Source of the DNA: Corylus avellana
Lineage: Eukaryota; Streptophyta; Magnoliopsida; Fagales; Betulaceae
Reading direction: 5' to 3'
Assembly: GCF_901000735.1 (NCBI RefSeq)
Contig: NC_081548.1
Location: forward strand, 12,844,354 to 12,908,353
Length of the DNA stretch: 64,000 bases
The position numbers and the translations under genes were made by a program. The notes beneath the pieces are model-generated. The model had not been told where the DNA came from. It saw only the letters and a program-made list of their open reading frames with translations, and did no database searches. Positions 1 through 11,163 of the stretch are shown in pieces; position 1 is the stretch's first letter, and the number at the start of each line of letters is the position of its first letter.

Positions 1-712
1 TTGCACCAGAAGCCCTAATCCTAGAGTGAGAAAGAGATTTTAGAGAAAGAAGGAGAAGATTTTGAAGTATTTTCCATCTTCAAGGTAACCCTCTATATTA
101 AATTGGCTTTTATATTGTTCTTATGATTTTCATGCTTCTTACAAAGTTTTAGAGTGCCATGATAAGTTTGTGCTTTTATTTTTCTTAAAAAGAAAAACAG
201 TTTTCAAACGTTTCAAAACACCTCTTGCTTTCTTAGGCTTGCATGTGTATTAGTATTATAGTTTACTATGCTTGCATGAATCTATTAAGAACCTAAGAGG
301 GGATTTGTTACATAATGCTTTGCATGCATTTTGACATTTTGACCGAACGTTCTCTGCATTCTTATCGAATGTTCGACCTTGAGTTCGAACATTCAACCAT
401 AAGCCAGAACGTTCAAGCAGTGTCGAGAATGGGTGGAATTAGGGTTTGGTGGCCTTTGAATTAGTTGTCTCTCTATTAGAACTCTATGTGTTTTCAATAG
501 GTCCTCTAGTGCTGCATGTAACCCTAGACTATGTTGTTTGAGGATTTGAATGAGCATACGAGGTAAGTAAATACTTATGGCCGCTTTTCATAAAAACGTG
601 CGATATGTCAGCTGACTGAGCACTCGTACGATATGAGCATATTTACTTTTCATATAATTAGGTAAGTGCCTTAATAATTGATTAATAAAATGCATTGCAT
701 GACGTGGTACAC
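1..712 (+). mobile_element. LTR of AACGTT-rich family 1, outer copy, segment 1
   Basis: This is non-coding LTR sequence, recognised because its parts recur at 713-2750, 2751-3274, 8418-8742, 11164-12740 and 24594-24941. The left end lies outside the window. It breaks at the duplicated TACAC at 708-712, where the solo LTR 713-2750 has inserted, and resumes at 2751. Several AACGTTC-type motifs lie at about 345-415. I see no protein coding potential. It is probably a Ty3/gypsy-type LTR, judging from its length and its family's TGTAAT...ATTACA ends, but no internal domain is attached to prove the superfamily. Confidence 0.7.
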
Positions 713-1121
713 TGTAATACCTAGATAAAAACACCCGTTTTAAAAGATTAATGACTCACTACGAAAACGATTAATGCTTTCATAAAACATAGTTCTAAAA
801 CAAAAAGACCTAAAACCCTTGTGAGTAGTCCTTTCCAAGCCAAATCTAGAAATCCCACTCTTTGACCGAACATTCGCTAGGGACCACACGAACGTTCGCC
901 CTTAACTTAACTACAAACGTTCGCTAGGGGACCATACGAACGTTCTTTGACCAGTCTTTGACCCAGTGGGCAATACCCTAGAACGTATGCCTAAGCTCTT
1001 TTATCCAACGTGTAATAGTACTCGAATGCTCGCCCTATAGTACCCGAACGTTCGCTGACACCCTGAAAAACAATTTTAACTCATTCTCCACTTTTTCAGA
1101 GCAAGGCACACCCTAAGCTCC

Positions 1122-1129
1122 TATATAAG
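1122..1129 (+). promoter_or_regulatory. TATA box of the family-1 LTR promoter
   Basis: The sequence TATATAAG lies about 65-75 bases before the GA-rich tract, as expected for an LTR core promoter. The same box is present in the inverted copy near 11264-11275. Its position inside a TSD-bounded LTR makes it the likely start of element transcription, not of a host gene. Confidence 0.5.
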
Positions 1130-1194
1130 CCATGCCTTCGGCCCTCAGCCTCCCCTAACCTCAGAGAAACCCTAACCCTAGTGTGAGCAGTGAC

Positions 1195-1195
1195 T

Positions 1196-1227
<32 letters not shown>
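1195..1227. repeat. (AG)n microsatellite inside family-1 LTR
   Basis: An uninterrupted AG/GA run downstream of the LTR TATA box. The inverted copy next to the gap (about 11180-11193) has a much shorter run, so the locus is length-variable between the two arms. Confidence 0.85.
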
Positions 1228-1229
<2 letters not shown>

Positions 1230-2750
1230 GAAAGCTTGGTGTTTTTGCCATCTTCTAAGGTAATCTTTTACCCATTCCATGGTCTTTTTATTGTTGTCAC
1301 TAGTATTGCAAGTTTAAAGATGTTTTGACAAGCCCTCACACCGATTTCTTTAAAAGAGCCAAGTATGTTTTGAAAGAGCTTTAAACCCTCATTTTATCGC
1401 TTTGAGTTGCATGATAACATGATATGTACTTTGCATGTGCCTACTTAGTAGCCTAGGATGAGATATATCAACCCTTAGTTTTAATAGAAGCCTTAAAACA
1501 TAGTTTGAAGCTTTTGACCAAGACACCTAACTCACTGGCCGAACGTTCGCTCTCAAGCCAAAGCGTTAGACCAGGAAGCAAGGCATCCGCCCCTTAGCTC
1601 CAAATGTGCAATATTAGGGTTTAGAGACCATTTTTTTTAAAAAGGACTTAGTACCATACTCGTAAGATTTCTCTAGTATTGCGCATAACAATGTGTTGTA
1701 CTGCGTTATAGCAGAGATTTGTGATGTCGGAGGACTTATGTGAGTGCACGAGGTATGTAAACACTTACGAATACTTTCCTTAAAAACGTGCTATATGTCA
1801 GTTGGCTGAGTACGAGTATGATATGGGCATGCATATATTTTTGTACAGCTTAGTAATTGCTTTAATAACTAGTTGATAAGATGCATTGTAGGAAATGGTA
1901 CACTGGTATGCGTGGTATAATGGCCATGGGCTTACTATATAGACTTGATTCTGTGGTCAAATGTGTGTGTTATATGGGCCTTGGATCCAATGGTTATTTT
2001 GTCACTGGCGCAGCCTTTACGGGCGGGTCACTATAGGACGTACATCATTAGTAGCGTAAGCCACCCGAGGTTGGACTCGGTTGGGCTACTAGTATTATGG
2101 ACGGTAGTGTACAATGGTCGGGGTATCGGCATTGTATTATAGGTCCTTCAAGACAGCGCCAACCTTGCTAAGAAGGGATAATATTTTGGGTAGGCCATAT
2201 ATGATAGTTATGATCTATAAAGCATTAGTTTTGTACATTAAAATTCCTAGGTGATTGTTGCCAGAAGTACACCACCCATTTTTCGAACGAACATAATACT
2301 TTTTCGGTGTATTAACGGGGGCAACACCTCTTTCAAATGTGTACCAACATTGCACGTGTATTTATGCTTAATGATAATTGTCTGATGTCATACCCAATTA
2401 TGAGGTTTACTTACTAAGTCGTTAGACTTATACGGTTATTTCTTTTGTAGGAAATCTGTTTTTAGAACCAAAGAGTGGCATAGTTGCCACTACGGACTTT
2501 GCTTAAGAAAGATCTTTACACTATAATCAGGTTTGCTTAAGTTATTGATAGTTGCTTCGTGTCTTTGTATTGAGGATTATACTCGTCCATGTAATGATTA
2601 ATAGACCTCTCAGATTTATTTTTCCTTCCTATGCATTAACTATGATGATGCTTAGAGAGGCGGTTTCTCATTTAGCCATCAATTGGTTAAACTAGGGTAA
2701 TTGCCAATAACCCTACCAGACTGACCAATGTCAGTTTTGGGGGCATTACA

Positions 2751-3274
2751 TACACAATTATGTATAGTATAATGGTCATGGGCTTATTATATGGACTTGA
2801 TTCTATAGTCAAATGTGTGTGTGTTTATATGAACCGTGGATCCAATGGTTCTTTATGACTTGCACAACCATATTTGATTGGCGGGTCACTACAAGTTGTA
2901 CATCATTAGTAGTGTGGGGTACTTGAGGTCAGACTTTGTCGGGTTGTTAGTGTTATGAACGATAGTGTACTGTAGTCGGGGCACTGATATTGTATTACAG
3001 GTTTCTGAGGACAACGCCAACTCTACTGAGAATTGGTAATATCTCGGGTTGACCATGTATGATAGTTATGATATAAATACAACATTAGTTTTCTGCATCA
3101 AAACTTATAGGCGATTGTTACTGGGATTATACATATATTCCTCAAAAACCAAAACTATTCTTTTATGGTGTACTGGTAGTGGCAATATCTAACATGTTTG
3201 GGAAAACACACGTTTACTTACGCACTCATAACGGAAGCTCATTTCATACTCAATCGTGAGATTTACTTACTAAT
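2751..3274 (+). mobile_element. Family-1 outer LTR, segment 2
   Basis: This continues the outer LTR after the solo LTR insertion. It aligns with about 1900-2415 of the inner copy, including stretches such as GGACTTGATTCT and GATCCAATGGTT. It breaks at 3274, where the terminal-inverted-repeat element 3275-8417 has inserted. The inner LTR shows the empty site (TTTACTTACTAAGTC near 2406-2420). No coding sequence is visible. Confidence 0.7.
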
Positions 3275-3454
3275 GCTCTGTTTGTTTCAACATAAACTAT
3301 TTTCCGTCCGCAAATGTTTTTAGTAGAAAACTTTTTCCGAAAAAATGATTTCTTAGAAAATATTTTACGGACCTTGGGGCATACGAAAAATCACAATTTG
3401 TTTATATATATATATTTTTTCATTCAATCATATTATACTCTAAATTACAAAAAT

Positions 3455-3692
3455 GTCTCGGCCAGGTCTTGGAGGTGTCCTAACCGAGTCCTGCCGGGAC
3501 ATGATCGAGACCAACCTAGCACCCCGCCGGGACCTGCTCATGATATCACGGGCGAGTCTCGGTGGGATTGCGGTCGGGTCTCAGGCGGATCATGGTTGAG
3601 TCCCGGTTAGGTCCTAGGTAGGTCTCGGTCAGGTCTCAGACAAGTCCGGATCAAGTCCCGATGGGGTCCTAGGTGGGTCCTGGCGGGGTGTC
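3455..3692. repeat. Degenerate GGTCC-rich minisatellite, left part
   Basis: Short units built on GGTCCCGGTCGGGTCC repeat with variation. The array is GC-rich against an AT-rich background. It was cut by the retrotransposon at 3698 and continues from 7918. The frames open through it encode only repetitive Gly/Pro/Asp-rich peptide, which I do not regard as a gene. Confidence 0.65.
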
Positions 3693-4837
3693 GAATATGT
3701 AGCGCCCCAAATTTTAAAATTCTTATTTTAGAGATATTAATTTGATGCTAGGATTATATTAATATACCTATTAGGCAATGATATTAATTCTTGAGGAATT
3801 TATGATATTGTATGAATGGTAATTGGAGATTAGTAGTTGTATAATAGCAAATGGAAGGTATAATAGTATTTGAAAGGTAGAATAGTATAGGGTAGGTAGA
3901 ATAGTAAATGGAAGGTAGAATAGTAAATGGTAGGTGTAATAGTATTTGGTAGGTGAAATGGTAAATGGAGGGTAGAATTGTAAATGAAAGGCAAAATAGT
4001 ATTTGGTTTTTCTTAGAAATAGAGTTCTCACCCTTCACAATTTTCACCACTCATCTCCTCTCCCTTCTTTTCCACAAATTCTTCCTTCTTCCGCTTTCTA
4101 CTCAGTCTTTCTTCTTTCTCAGAGTGTTTACACAGATCAAAGAAAGAAAGGGTGAGATAAAGCGTTGCAAGAAAGAAAGAACACGAGAGAGAGAGAGAGA
4201 GCTAGCAGAGAGATGGTGAGAGGCAGAGTTAGAGGGAGAGGTAGTGAGACGAAGATAATTCAGAGAAAGATGGAGACAGAGAATCAGAGATAGAGAAGGA
4301 GTTTTTGGAGATAGTGAGAGATATTGAAAGAAAGACTGTGCGAAGCAGAATGGGTTTCAACACGTAATTACCTTTGATGATCCATTCATGTAATCCACTG
4401 TAAGTATTCTTACTTACTGAGAGTGATATTGATATTCAATAATACAGATCTTTGTAGTTTTATTAAATGTCTGGCCTTTTGATATAATTGCTTCAACAAT
4501 GATTTATATTATCGTGAATCAATTGACTCATTACTTTACAGTTTTTATGGTGCTTGTAGGAATGGAAAGTTAAGGTAATTATGTAGTTGTGATTAGAGCT
4601 TCATATTTGAGATGTACAGAGATTCTAAGTTGGTGAAGTTTGTCTAGGGTTTATACAATTAGATAGATTTGTATAAATGCCTTGTTCGGCATAATTGTGG
4701 GTATTTTGTAGAAAAGTATTTTTAAGAGTATTGTTTTGTATTGATAAATTTCAGATTTTCCTCTATGTAAGATTATTTCAACATAACACTCGATTTATTT
4801 ACAAGATAAAAGAAGAGAAATATCGGGATGTTACAAA

Positions 4838-4843
4838 TGGTAT
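4838..4843 (+). other. Primer-binding site, interrupted (first half)
   Basis: TGGTAT two bases after the LTR end, continuing as CTGAG at 6372 once the nested insertion and its TSD copy are removed. It resembles the initiator tRNA-Met site TGGTATCAGAGC with mismatches. The nested LTR landed exactly in it, which would stop reverse-transcription priming. Confidence 0.6.
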
Positions 4844-6366
4844 TGATGTGGTATTTTTGTGACCAAAAATATCAATTATAAAAATAACCACTCGCAATAG
4901 GACGAATCTTTGTAGGATACGGCTATAGACAGGGTGTCGAACCTCAAGGACTGTAAGGGTTTAATTATCAAAATTAAAAGATCAAAGTTAACTTAATTAA
5001 AAGGGGTTTTGATTTGATTTGCTTAAAAACTAAAGTGCATGAAAATAAAAGAGATTTAAAATAAGAGAGAGAGAGTAGGGTATTGACTTCACCTCTATCC
5101 GCACAACAATGGTTAATCATAATTAATCCCATAAATTCATTCTATGCATGTTATAAATAAACAAGAAACTACCTTATTAAAGAATAAGCATAATCTATCT
5201 TCGGTTGGCACGGATCGTCCACCTAACCACTAAGACGCGGTACGACCCGTCTTCCCTAGGTATAAATTATCAAATTCTATAACAGGATACATACAATCAA
5301 TGAATAAGTGTAACCCATCTTCGGTTGGCACGGACTGTCTACCTAAATTACACTAAACTAGGGTGTAGTACAATCCGTCTTCCCTAGGCATGGCCTATCA
5401 AATCCTATTGATCATATGTCAATTAAACCCATTGTATAACCATCATCCTCATAATCACAGAAAACAAGAATGATTTGAGATCAATAAAAGTAAAATACTT
5501 TCTAAGACAAGAGAAGAATTTCACAAATATTGATTTTGGAATTTAAGAGCAATTGCATTTAATAATTAAGAACATAAATCAATTGTAGCAATCCTCATAA
5601 TTATACAATCAACATGCATAAATTGAAAATCTAGAAATTAAATACAATCAAACCATTGTGCTTGGAAAGGGCTACATCAATACCCCACGAAGGGGTTTAG
5701 CCGCTCATGATCTCCTAAGCTCCAAAGACAATTTTACTGAATTTTGCTCTAGAAGCGGTGTCTTTTTTCTCAATGCTTAGAGGCCTATTTATAGGGCTTA
5801 GGAGAGTCCTAGAAGCCCTAGGAATCCTATAAATTTCGGAGATTTAAGTCCAAGTCCAATTATGATAAAGAAAACCTAAATCCAAATCAGAATAGGATTC
5901 GCCCAGAATTGCGTTCCTATCTTGCGGGGCAATTTTGGCAATGCGACGCTCCGAATTAGGAAAATACTATTTCACAATGATTTGTAGAAATTTGTGTTAG
6001 CTTTCCAGTGCCGCTTGAATCACCTCAATCGGATATTTGAACTGAAAGTTATGGCTAAAATACCGAGACGTATGCAGAATCCAAAATTGAATCCAATCCG
6101 ATTTTGACTTCAATTTGAGAAATTCCGAATTAATCCTTTTCTTTATTTGATTAAACTTAACCACAACATATAAGTCCTCTGTTATGATTGGCTACGCTTA
6201 ATCATTTCAACGTGTGCTTTTAAGCCCAAAATCAATGGAATTAATTGCATCTTTTATTTATAACCTGAAAACACAAAAACAAAACAAAAATCAAACAAAT
6301 AACAAGGCTAAGGAATTAACATATGCAAATTAAGGGGCTTGAATGTGCAACATTCGGCGCTTATCA
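4844..6366 (-). mobile_element. Solo LTR of the TGATAAGCGCC family, TSD GGTAT
   Basis: This 1523-bp sequence begins TG and ends CA. It has perfect 5-bp duplications GGTAT at 4839-4843 and 6367-6371. The reverse complement starts TGATAAGCGCC and matches the LTR at 24942-26208 plus 58323-58525 along its length, for example around the CTTCGGTTGGCACGG-type blocks near 5200 and 5320. That match fixes the orientation and provides an empty-site reference for the MULE at 26209. No ORF is supported. Confidence 0.85.
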
Positions 6367-7917
6367 GGTATCTGAGTATTACCCATCCTAAGATGGTGGG
6401 ATCATGCACAAGCCTATGAGGGCCGCTACTGGACATACGTTGGTGATGCCAAAAGTGGTTTATATTATAAGGTTGCCAGTTAAGACACGATGAAATGTAT
6501 AAGGGCCAAAAGTTAAGGGCCGAGAATGAAGAAATTCCCTAAGGATTGCCAACGGTGACACTGATGCCCAAGAAGAGTGCTTGTGGCGTCTCACATCGTT
6601 TGGGTATGGAAAATGTTATGGTATTTACTCTATGAACATATAGAAGTTTAATGGTATACGGTAACTTGGGTAAGTTATGGTTTAAGTGTGATTTTTTAAA
6701 TTGGGTCGCTCAATTTGAAGATAAGTGATAAATTAAAGTTTTAATTTCGAGGACAAAATTCTAATAAGGAGGAAAGATTGTAGCACCCCAGATTTTAAAA
6801 TTCTTATTTTAGAGATATTAATTTGATGCTAGGATTACATTAATATTCATATTAGGCAATGATATTAATTCTTGATGAATTTATGATATTGTATGAATGG
6901 TAATTGGAGATTGGTAGTTGTATAATAGCAAATGGAAGGTAGAATAGTATTTGAAAGGTAGAATAGTATAGGGTAGGTAGAATAGTAAATGGAAGGTAGA
7001 ATAGTAAATGGTAGGTATAATAGTATTTGATAGGTGAAATAGTAAATGGAGGGTAGAATTGTAAATGAAAGGCAAAATAGTATTTGGTTTTTCCTATAAA
7101 AAGAGTTCTCACCCTTCACAATTTTTACCACTCACCTCCTCTCCCTTCTCTTCCACGTGAATTTCCTTCTTCCGCTTTCTACTCAGTCTTTCTTCTTTCT
7201 CAGAGTGTTTACACAGAGCAGAAAGAGAAAGGGCGACACAAAGTGCTGAAAGAAAGAAAGAACACGAGAGAGAGAGCTAGCAGAGAGATGGTGAGAGTCA
7301 GAGTTAGAGGGAGAAGCAGTGAGACGAAGATAATTCAGAGAAAGATGGAGACGGAGAATCAGAGATTGAGAAGGAGTTTTTGGAGATAGTGAGAGATATT
7401 GAAAGAAAGAGACTATGAGAAGCAAAATGGGTTTCAACAAGTAATTACATTTGATAGTCCATTCATGTAATCCACTAGAAGTATTCTTACTTACTGAGAG
7501 TGATATTGATATTCAATAATATAGATATTTTTAGTTTTATTAAATGTCTGGCCTTTTGATATAATTGCTTCAATAATGATTTATATTATCGTGAATCAAT
7601 TGACTCATTACTTTACAGTTTTTGTAGTGTTTGCAGGAATGAAAAATCAAGGTAATTATGTAGTTGTGATTAGAGCTTCATATTTGAAATGTACAGAGAT
7701 TCTAAGTTAGTGAAGTTTGTCTAGAGTTTATGCGGTCAGATAGATTTGTATAATTGCCTTGTTCGGCATGATTGTGGGTATTCTGTAGAAAAGTATTTTG
7801 AATAGTATTGTTTTGTATTGATAAATTTCAGATTTTCCGCTGTGTAAGATTATTTCAACGTAACACTCGATTTATTTACAAGATAAAAGAAGAGAAATAT
7901 CGGGATGTTATAGAATA

Positions 7918-8215
7918 GGTCCTAGTCGAGTCCATGGCGAGTCCTAGTCGAGTCCTAGGTGGGTCCCGGCAGGGTTGCGAATAGGTCCCGGGTGGCTCCC
8001 GGCAAGGTTTAGGATAGGTCCCGGGTGGTTCTCGGACAGGTCCCTGTCAGGTCCTAGTGAGGTCTGAGACAAGTCTTGATTGAGTCCCGGCAGGGTCTCA
8101 AATAGGTCTTGATCGGGTCCAAAAGGGTCCCAGTCAGGTCCTTGGCGGGTTCCAATAGGATCCCCGTCGGGTCCTAAGCGGTTCCGGGGCAAGTCCCGAC
8201 GACTTTTCAACTGGG
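7918..8215. repeat. Degenerate GGTCC-rich minisatellite, right part
   Basis: This continues the array at 3455-3692 after the retrotransposon, with the same GGTCC/GAGTCC units. Together the two parts give over 500 bases of GC-rich repeat between two AT-rich arms. Confidence 0.65.
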
Positions 8216-8417
8216 TCTATCGATTTGAGAAAGAGATGCTCAAACACAAAAAATGGTTAACGGTTTTCAAAAATGGAAACCATTTTCCAAAAATTAAAGA
8301 AGAATTTTCGACCAAACAAAAAATATTTTCCGCTGACTACTATTTTACTTCGCACCAAACACCGAAAAATAGGGAAATCATTTTCTAGAAATCATTTTAC
8401 GTTGAAACAAACGGAGC

Positions 8418-8742
8418 CTAAGTCTTAGACTTACGCAGTATTTGCGGCTTATCAAGTTATCTGTTTTAAGAGCACTTTTTAAAAGGAATGAGCTAGGAGT
8501 CGATTTTGCAGTACTGAGTTGGATTAGAATGACTATTTTGGTTAGAAGTTTCAAGTTTATAATTGATGGTAATAATTGCATACTTTATGATTTTTAGAAG
8601 ATCCTTCAATTTTACCTTCTGCTTACATTTACTCTAAGTATGTTAGACAAGCGATCCCTTCAGTTAGTTACTAGTTCACTGAACTGAAAGAATTGCCATT
8701 AACCATACCAAAGTGATTAAGTCCATTTTTTGGGGCATTACA
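8418..8742 (+). mobile_element. Family-1 outer LTR, segment 3 (3' end)
   Basis: It resumes the outer LTR with CTAAGTC...GACTTACGCAG, matching the inner copy after about 2415. It ends TGGGGCATTACA, equivalent to 2739-2750. The reverse-strand fragment at 24594-24941 is homologous across this part. Confidence 0.65.
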
Positions 8743-9500
8743 ACATGGAGGTGTTATTTTGGGTTAAAGTTCTATTAGGAATCATGATAAGACCTTAGGA
8801 CTTCCTTAGAAGTGTTTTAAAGAATTTTTGTTTCGAAAGGGGTTTTCTGCCTAGCATCGAACGTGTGACTCTTCTGGTCCAAACGTTCGATGTCATGGCC
8901 GAACGTTCGAACCTTTTTTGTCCCAACATTCGATAGTTAGGCAGAAATTCTGTTTTAAACATGTTTAGGTCTAGGGCTTGTTTTAGCTCAAGTTTAGAAC
9001 TGGCGATAGGTCTTTTCTCGGTTTTTGATGGTGTGGAACCTATGGAGGAATTTGTGCAGGAGGTTTACGACTGAAGTGAGTACCAACTCACATGAATATT
9101 TGTTATTTTTCATGAATAGCATGATTATTTCATGTGAACTAAACATACATCCTTACAACTCTCATGAAATACATTTTGGATTACTGAGAATTTTATTTTG
9201 TGAAAAAGTATGTTGATTGAGCACGATAATGAAAAATGATGAGATTTATAAAAACATGAATGTAAAAGATGGAAAAGATTAATTGCATCATATGACATGG
9301 TACACCAGTATGTGTAGGATAGTGACCATAAGCTTACTATACAAGTTAACCCTAAGGTCAAAATGTGTGTTTGTTTATATGGGCCTTGGATCCAATGGGT
9401 GTTCAAGATCGGCGCAACCTTGTTTGATTGGCGGGTCACTAAAAAACGTACATCATTAATAGCGTTAGCAACCCAAAGTCGTATTCAGTCTGGCTGCTAG
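8743..9500 (+). mobile_element. Diverged family-1 LTR fragment
   Basis: AACGTTCG motifs lie at about 8850-8935. The stretch 9290-9490 matches the blocks at about 1880-2080 (CTTGGATCCAATGG, GGCGGGTCACTA). It is cut at 9501 by an Athila-type LTR. Whether it is a separate older LTR or part of an internal region cannot be told from this window. Confidence 0.5.
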
Positions 9501-10787
9501 TGTTAAGTGCCAAAATATTCATATTTTAGCTCTTAAACTTATATGTCTTAATTCTTTAAGTGTTGTTAATTTATGCTATTTTAGTTTTTTTATGTGTTTT
9601 TCATGCTTTTGTAGGCTTTTGGAAGAGAATGAAGTAAATCTGGAAGATTTGGGCTCAAAGAGAGAATTTGGGAAAAGTTGGAGTTCCTGGTAGTGCGATT
9701 GATCGCAAGAGACCTATGATCGAGCGCATTGCAATCGAGCGCACACAGGCTGCGATTGATCACACCCATGCGCTGGAGAACAATGAGCTGCGGCCAGAAT
9801 GCCCTTTCCTTCCATATTATGGTATTCCAAGTCCCACTTGTAATAGGACTAAACCCTACGAATTTTCTAGGTTTACTAGTGTAACAAGGATTTCTAAAGC
9901 CCTATAAATAGACTTCTAAACCTTGAGAATAATCATCTTGGAAAAAAACACAACTTTGGGGAGAGGAATTTGAAGGCTACTTTTAGGAGCGGTTTTCGGT
10001 TCTTTCTTTCCCTTTTCTTTTTAGTTTTATTTTCATTATGTGTAACTAACTCTTTAGGAGGGCTAGATTGAAGCCCTAATTATGCTTATTTAATATTTCA
10101 ATATTGGCGCCTCTGTGATAATCATATTGTGTTGCTTAACTTTATTAATTCTTGTTTTCTTGAATTTCTCATATGTGTTTGTCTGATCAACATTGGTATA
10201 GACTAGTTAATTAAATCAATTTGGAAAATCGAGTCCTGAGTTTAATAAGAGTAACAAAAGAAATCCATACCGGGTTCGTAGGTTAATCAACATGGTGAAT
10301 CGGGAGTAGACACCCATGCCCTAGGCCTTATGTGTTTGTTGATTTCCACAGATTCATGCTTTCTTAAAGAACAACTTAATAGACATTCATGCTAAATCCT
10401 TTAAGAAAGAAAAGAATTAGAATAGACACCCATGCCTAATTCATTGCTTAGGGAAATCAATAGCTTAAGGAGTAGACACTCATACCCTTAGGCTGACAAA
10501 CATTAAGTATTCATAATATGATTGGATCATTAGCATATTGTTATATTATCTAAGTATGATTAGTGGTGGATATCAAAGCCCTACATTTAGCTTTTCATTT
10601 ATCTTTATATCTTTATATTTATTTTTCATAATATTAATTTAGTGACAAATTAATATTTTTATCAATTTTAAAACAAAATCAACAATCCTCGTAGGATCGA
10701 TCTCGTATACTATCGTTTGATCTTGTGCACTTGCAAGTAAAACGTGCTAAATATCATCTATTAATTTAGGTAGTATTTAGCACAACA
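9501..10787 (+). mobile_element. 5' LTR of a truncated Athila-type retrotransposon
   Basis: It starts TGTTAAGTGCC and ends GCACAACA. It matches the LTRs at 41478 and 47960 and the reverse-strand solo LTRs at 36710 and 51012. A tRNA-Asp primer site follows at 10794. It contains a TATA box (9903-9910) and a cluster of GCGATCGAGCGCA-type motifs (about 9694-9778). Only about 276 bases of internal sequence remain before the assembly gap, so the rest of the element is missing. The open frame at 9668-9907 lies wholly inside the LTR and is not a gene. Confidence 0.85.
9903..9910 (+). promoter_or_regulatory. LTR TATA box
   Basis: TATAAATA, conserved at the same place in the other members of this LTR family (41953-41960, 48417-48424, and reversed near 37595-37605 and 51905-51915). 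It is the likely core promoter of the retrotransposon. Confidence 0.6.
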
Positions 10788-10793
10788 AATTTT

Positions 10794-10811
10794 TGGCGCC
10801 GTTGCCGGGGA
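10794..10811 (+). other. tRNA-Asp primer-binding site
   Basis: TGGCGCCGTTGCCGGGGA is the exact complement of the 3' end of plant tRNA-Asp including CCA. It lies six bases after the LTR end. Such sites are typical of the Athila/Tat branch of plant Ty3/gypsy elements. Confidence 0.9.
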
Positions 10812-11063
10812 TTGTTTGATTTTGTTTGGAATTATTTTCCTTAATTTATTTTTGTTTTAATTTTTTCTCCTTTTCTAAGTTTTTCCGCAGTTATTGTTCT
10901 ACCTCCGGAGGTGCGATCGATCGCACATCCGAAGAGCAGCACAATTACTGCACTAATTATAAATCTGATTTTTTTTTTTCCTTTTGTTTCATGCAGGGTC
11001 ATTCGAGTCTGCATATTTGTACGTTTTCTTTTTAAATTTCGTTTTTATTTTCCTTTTTATTTT

Positions 11064-11163
11064 NNNNNNNNNNNNNNNNNNNNNNNNNNNNNNNNNNNNN
11101 NNNNNNNNNNNNNNNNNNNNNNNNNNNNNNNNNNNNNNNNNNNNNNNNNNNNNNNNNNNNNNN
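11064..11163. other. Assembly gap, 100 Ns
   Basis: Exactly 100 N characters, the usual placeholder for a gap of unknown size. It joins the 5' part of an Athila-type element to an inverted family-1 LTR. The junction and the true distance between the flanks are therefore not established. Confidence 0.98.

Larger units (their letters stand above)
1..1244 (+). repeat. Inverted-repeat arm 1 (partner 11164-12406)
   Basis: Bases 1-1244 are nearly the reverse complement of 11164-12406; in the first ~105 bases I count about four differences. Arm 1 probably continues left of the window, and its partner stops exactly at the assembly gap. Both arms include the same junction, an LTR start TGTAATACC placed after GGTACAC. 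They therefore come from one ancestral locus and not from two independent insertions. Confidence 0.85.
713..2750 (+). mobile_element. Solo LTR of family 1, with 5-bp TSD TACAC
   Basis: The element starts TGTAATACC and ends GGCATTACA. It is flanked by perfect 5-bp direct repeats TACAC (708-712 and 2751-2755), the mark of LTR-retrotransposon integration. At 2038 bp it is a long LTR. The host sequence on both sides is another LTR of the same family: about 660-712 resembles about 1848-1895, and 2756 onward resembles about 1900 onward. It holds a TATA box near 1122, a GA tract at 1195-1227 and AACGTTC-type motifs near 865-1055. No second LTR or internal domain is attached, so it probably formed by LTR-LTR recombination. 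Confidence 0.85.
3698..7912 (+). mobile_element. Non-autonomous gypsy-type LTR retrotransposon (LTRs 3698-4835 and 6779-7912)
   Basis: Two direct LTRs of about 1.14 kb (TGTAGCRCCCC... to ...GGGATGTTACA; the second copy ends TA) are flanked by the perfect TSD GAATA (3693-3697 and 7913-7917). A primer site resembling initiator tRNA-Met follows the left LTR (TGGTAT at 4838, resumed at 6371 after a nested insertion). A purine-rich tract, AAGGAGGAAAGA, precedes the right LTR. The sequence before the tract (TTTCGAGGACAAAATTC) resembles the 3' end of plant Tekay/Del chromoviruses. Without the nested solo LTR the internal region is only about 420 bp and has no gag or pol, so the element must have moved with proteins supplied in trans. 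Confidence 0.85.
3275..8417. mobile_element. Non-autonomous TIR DNA element with internal G-rich minisatellite, split by a retrotransposon
   Basis: The ends are inverted repeats: GCTCTGTTTGTTTCAAC at 3275 and its near reverse complement at 8401-8417. The target duplication is CTAA (3270-3273 and 8418-8421), supported by the paralogous empty site near 2411-2420. Without the retrotransposon 3698-7912 it is about 0.9 kb: AT-rich subterminal arms around GGTCC-rich repeats. There is no transposase. The short TSD and TIR do not let me choose a superfamily with confidence. Confidence 0.7.

Noticed and set aside
3771..4219. Tyr/Leu/Pro-rich ORFs in the LTRs (also 6852-7440)
   Set aside because: They come from imperfect short repeats (GGTAGAATAGTAAATGG units) inside the LTR pair, and both LTRs contain them.
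7944..8210. 88-residue repetitive ORF with GPDRDL-like units
   Set aside because: Translation of the GGTCC minisatellite; any frame of such a repeat stays open.
9668..9907. 79-residue ORF MGKVGVPGSAIDRKRP...
   Set aside because: Lies wholly within an Athila-type LTR and is rich in the GCGATCG motif read as codons; homologous LTRs do not keep the frame.
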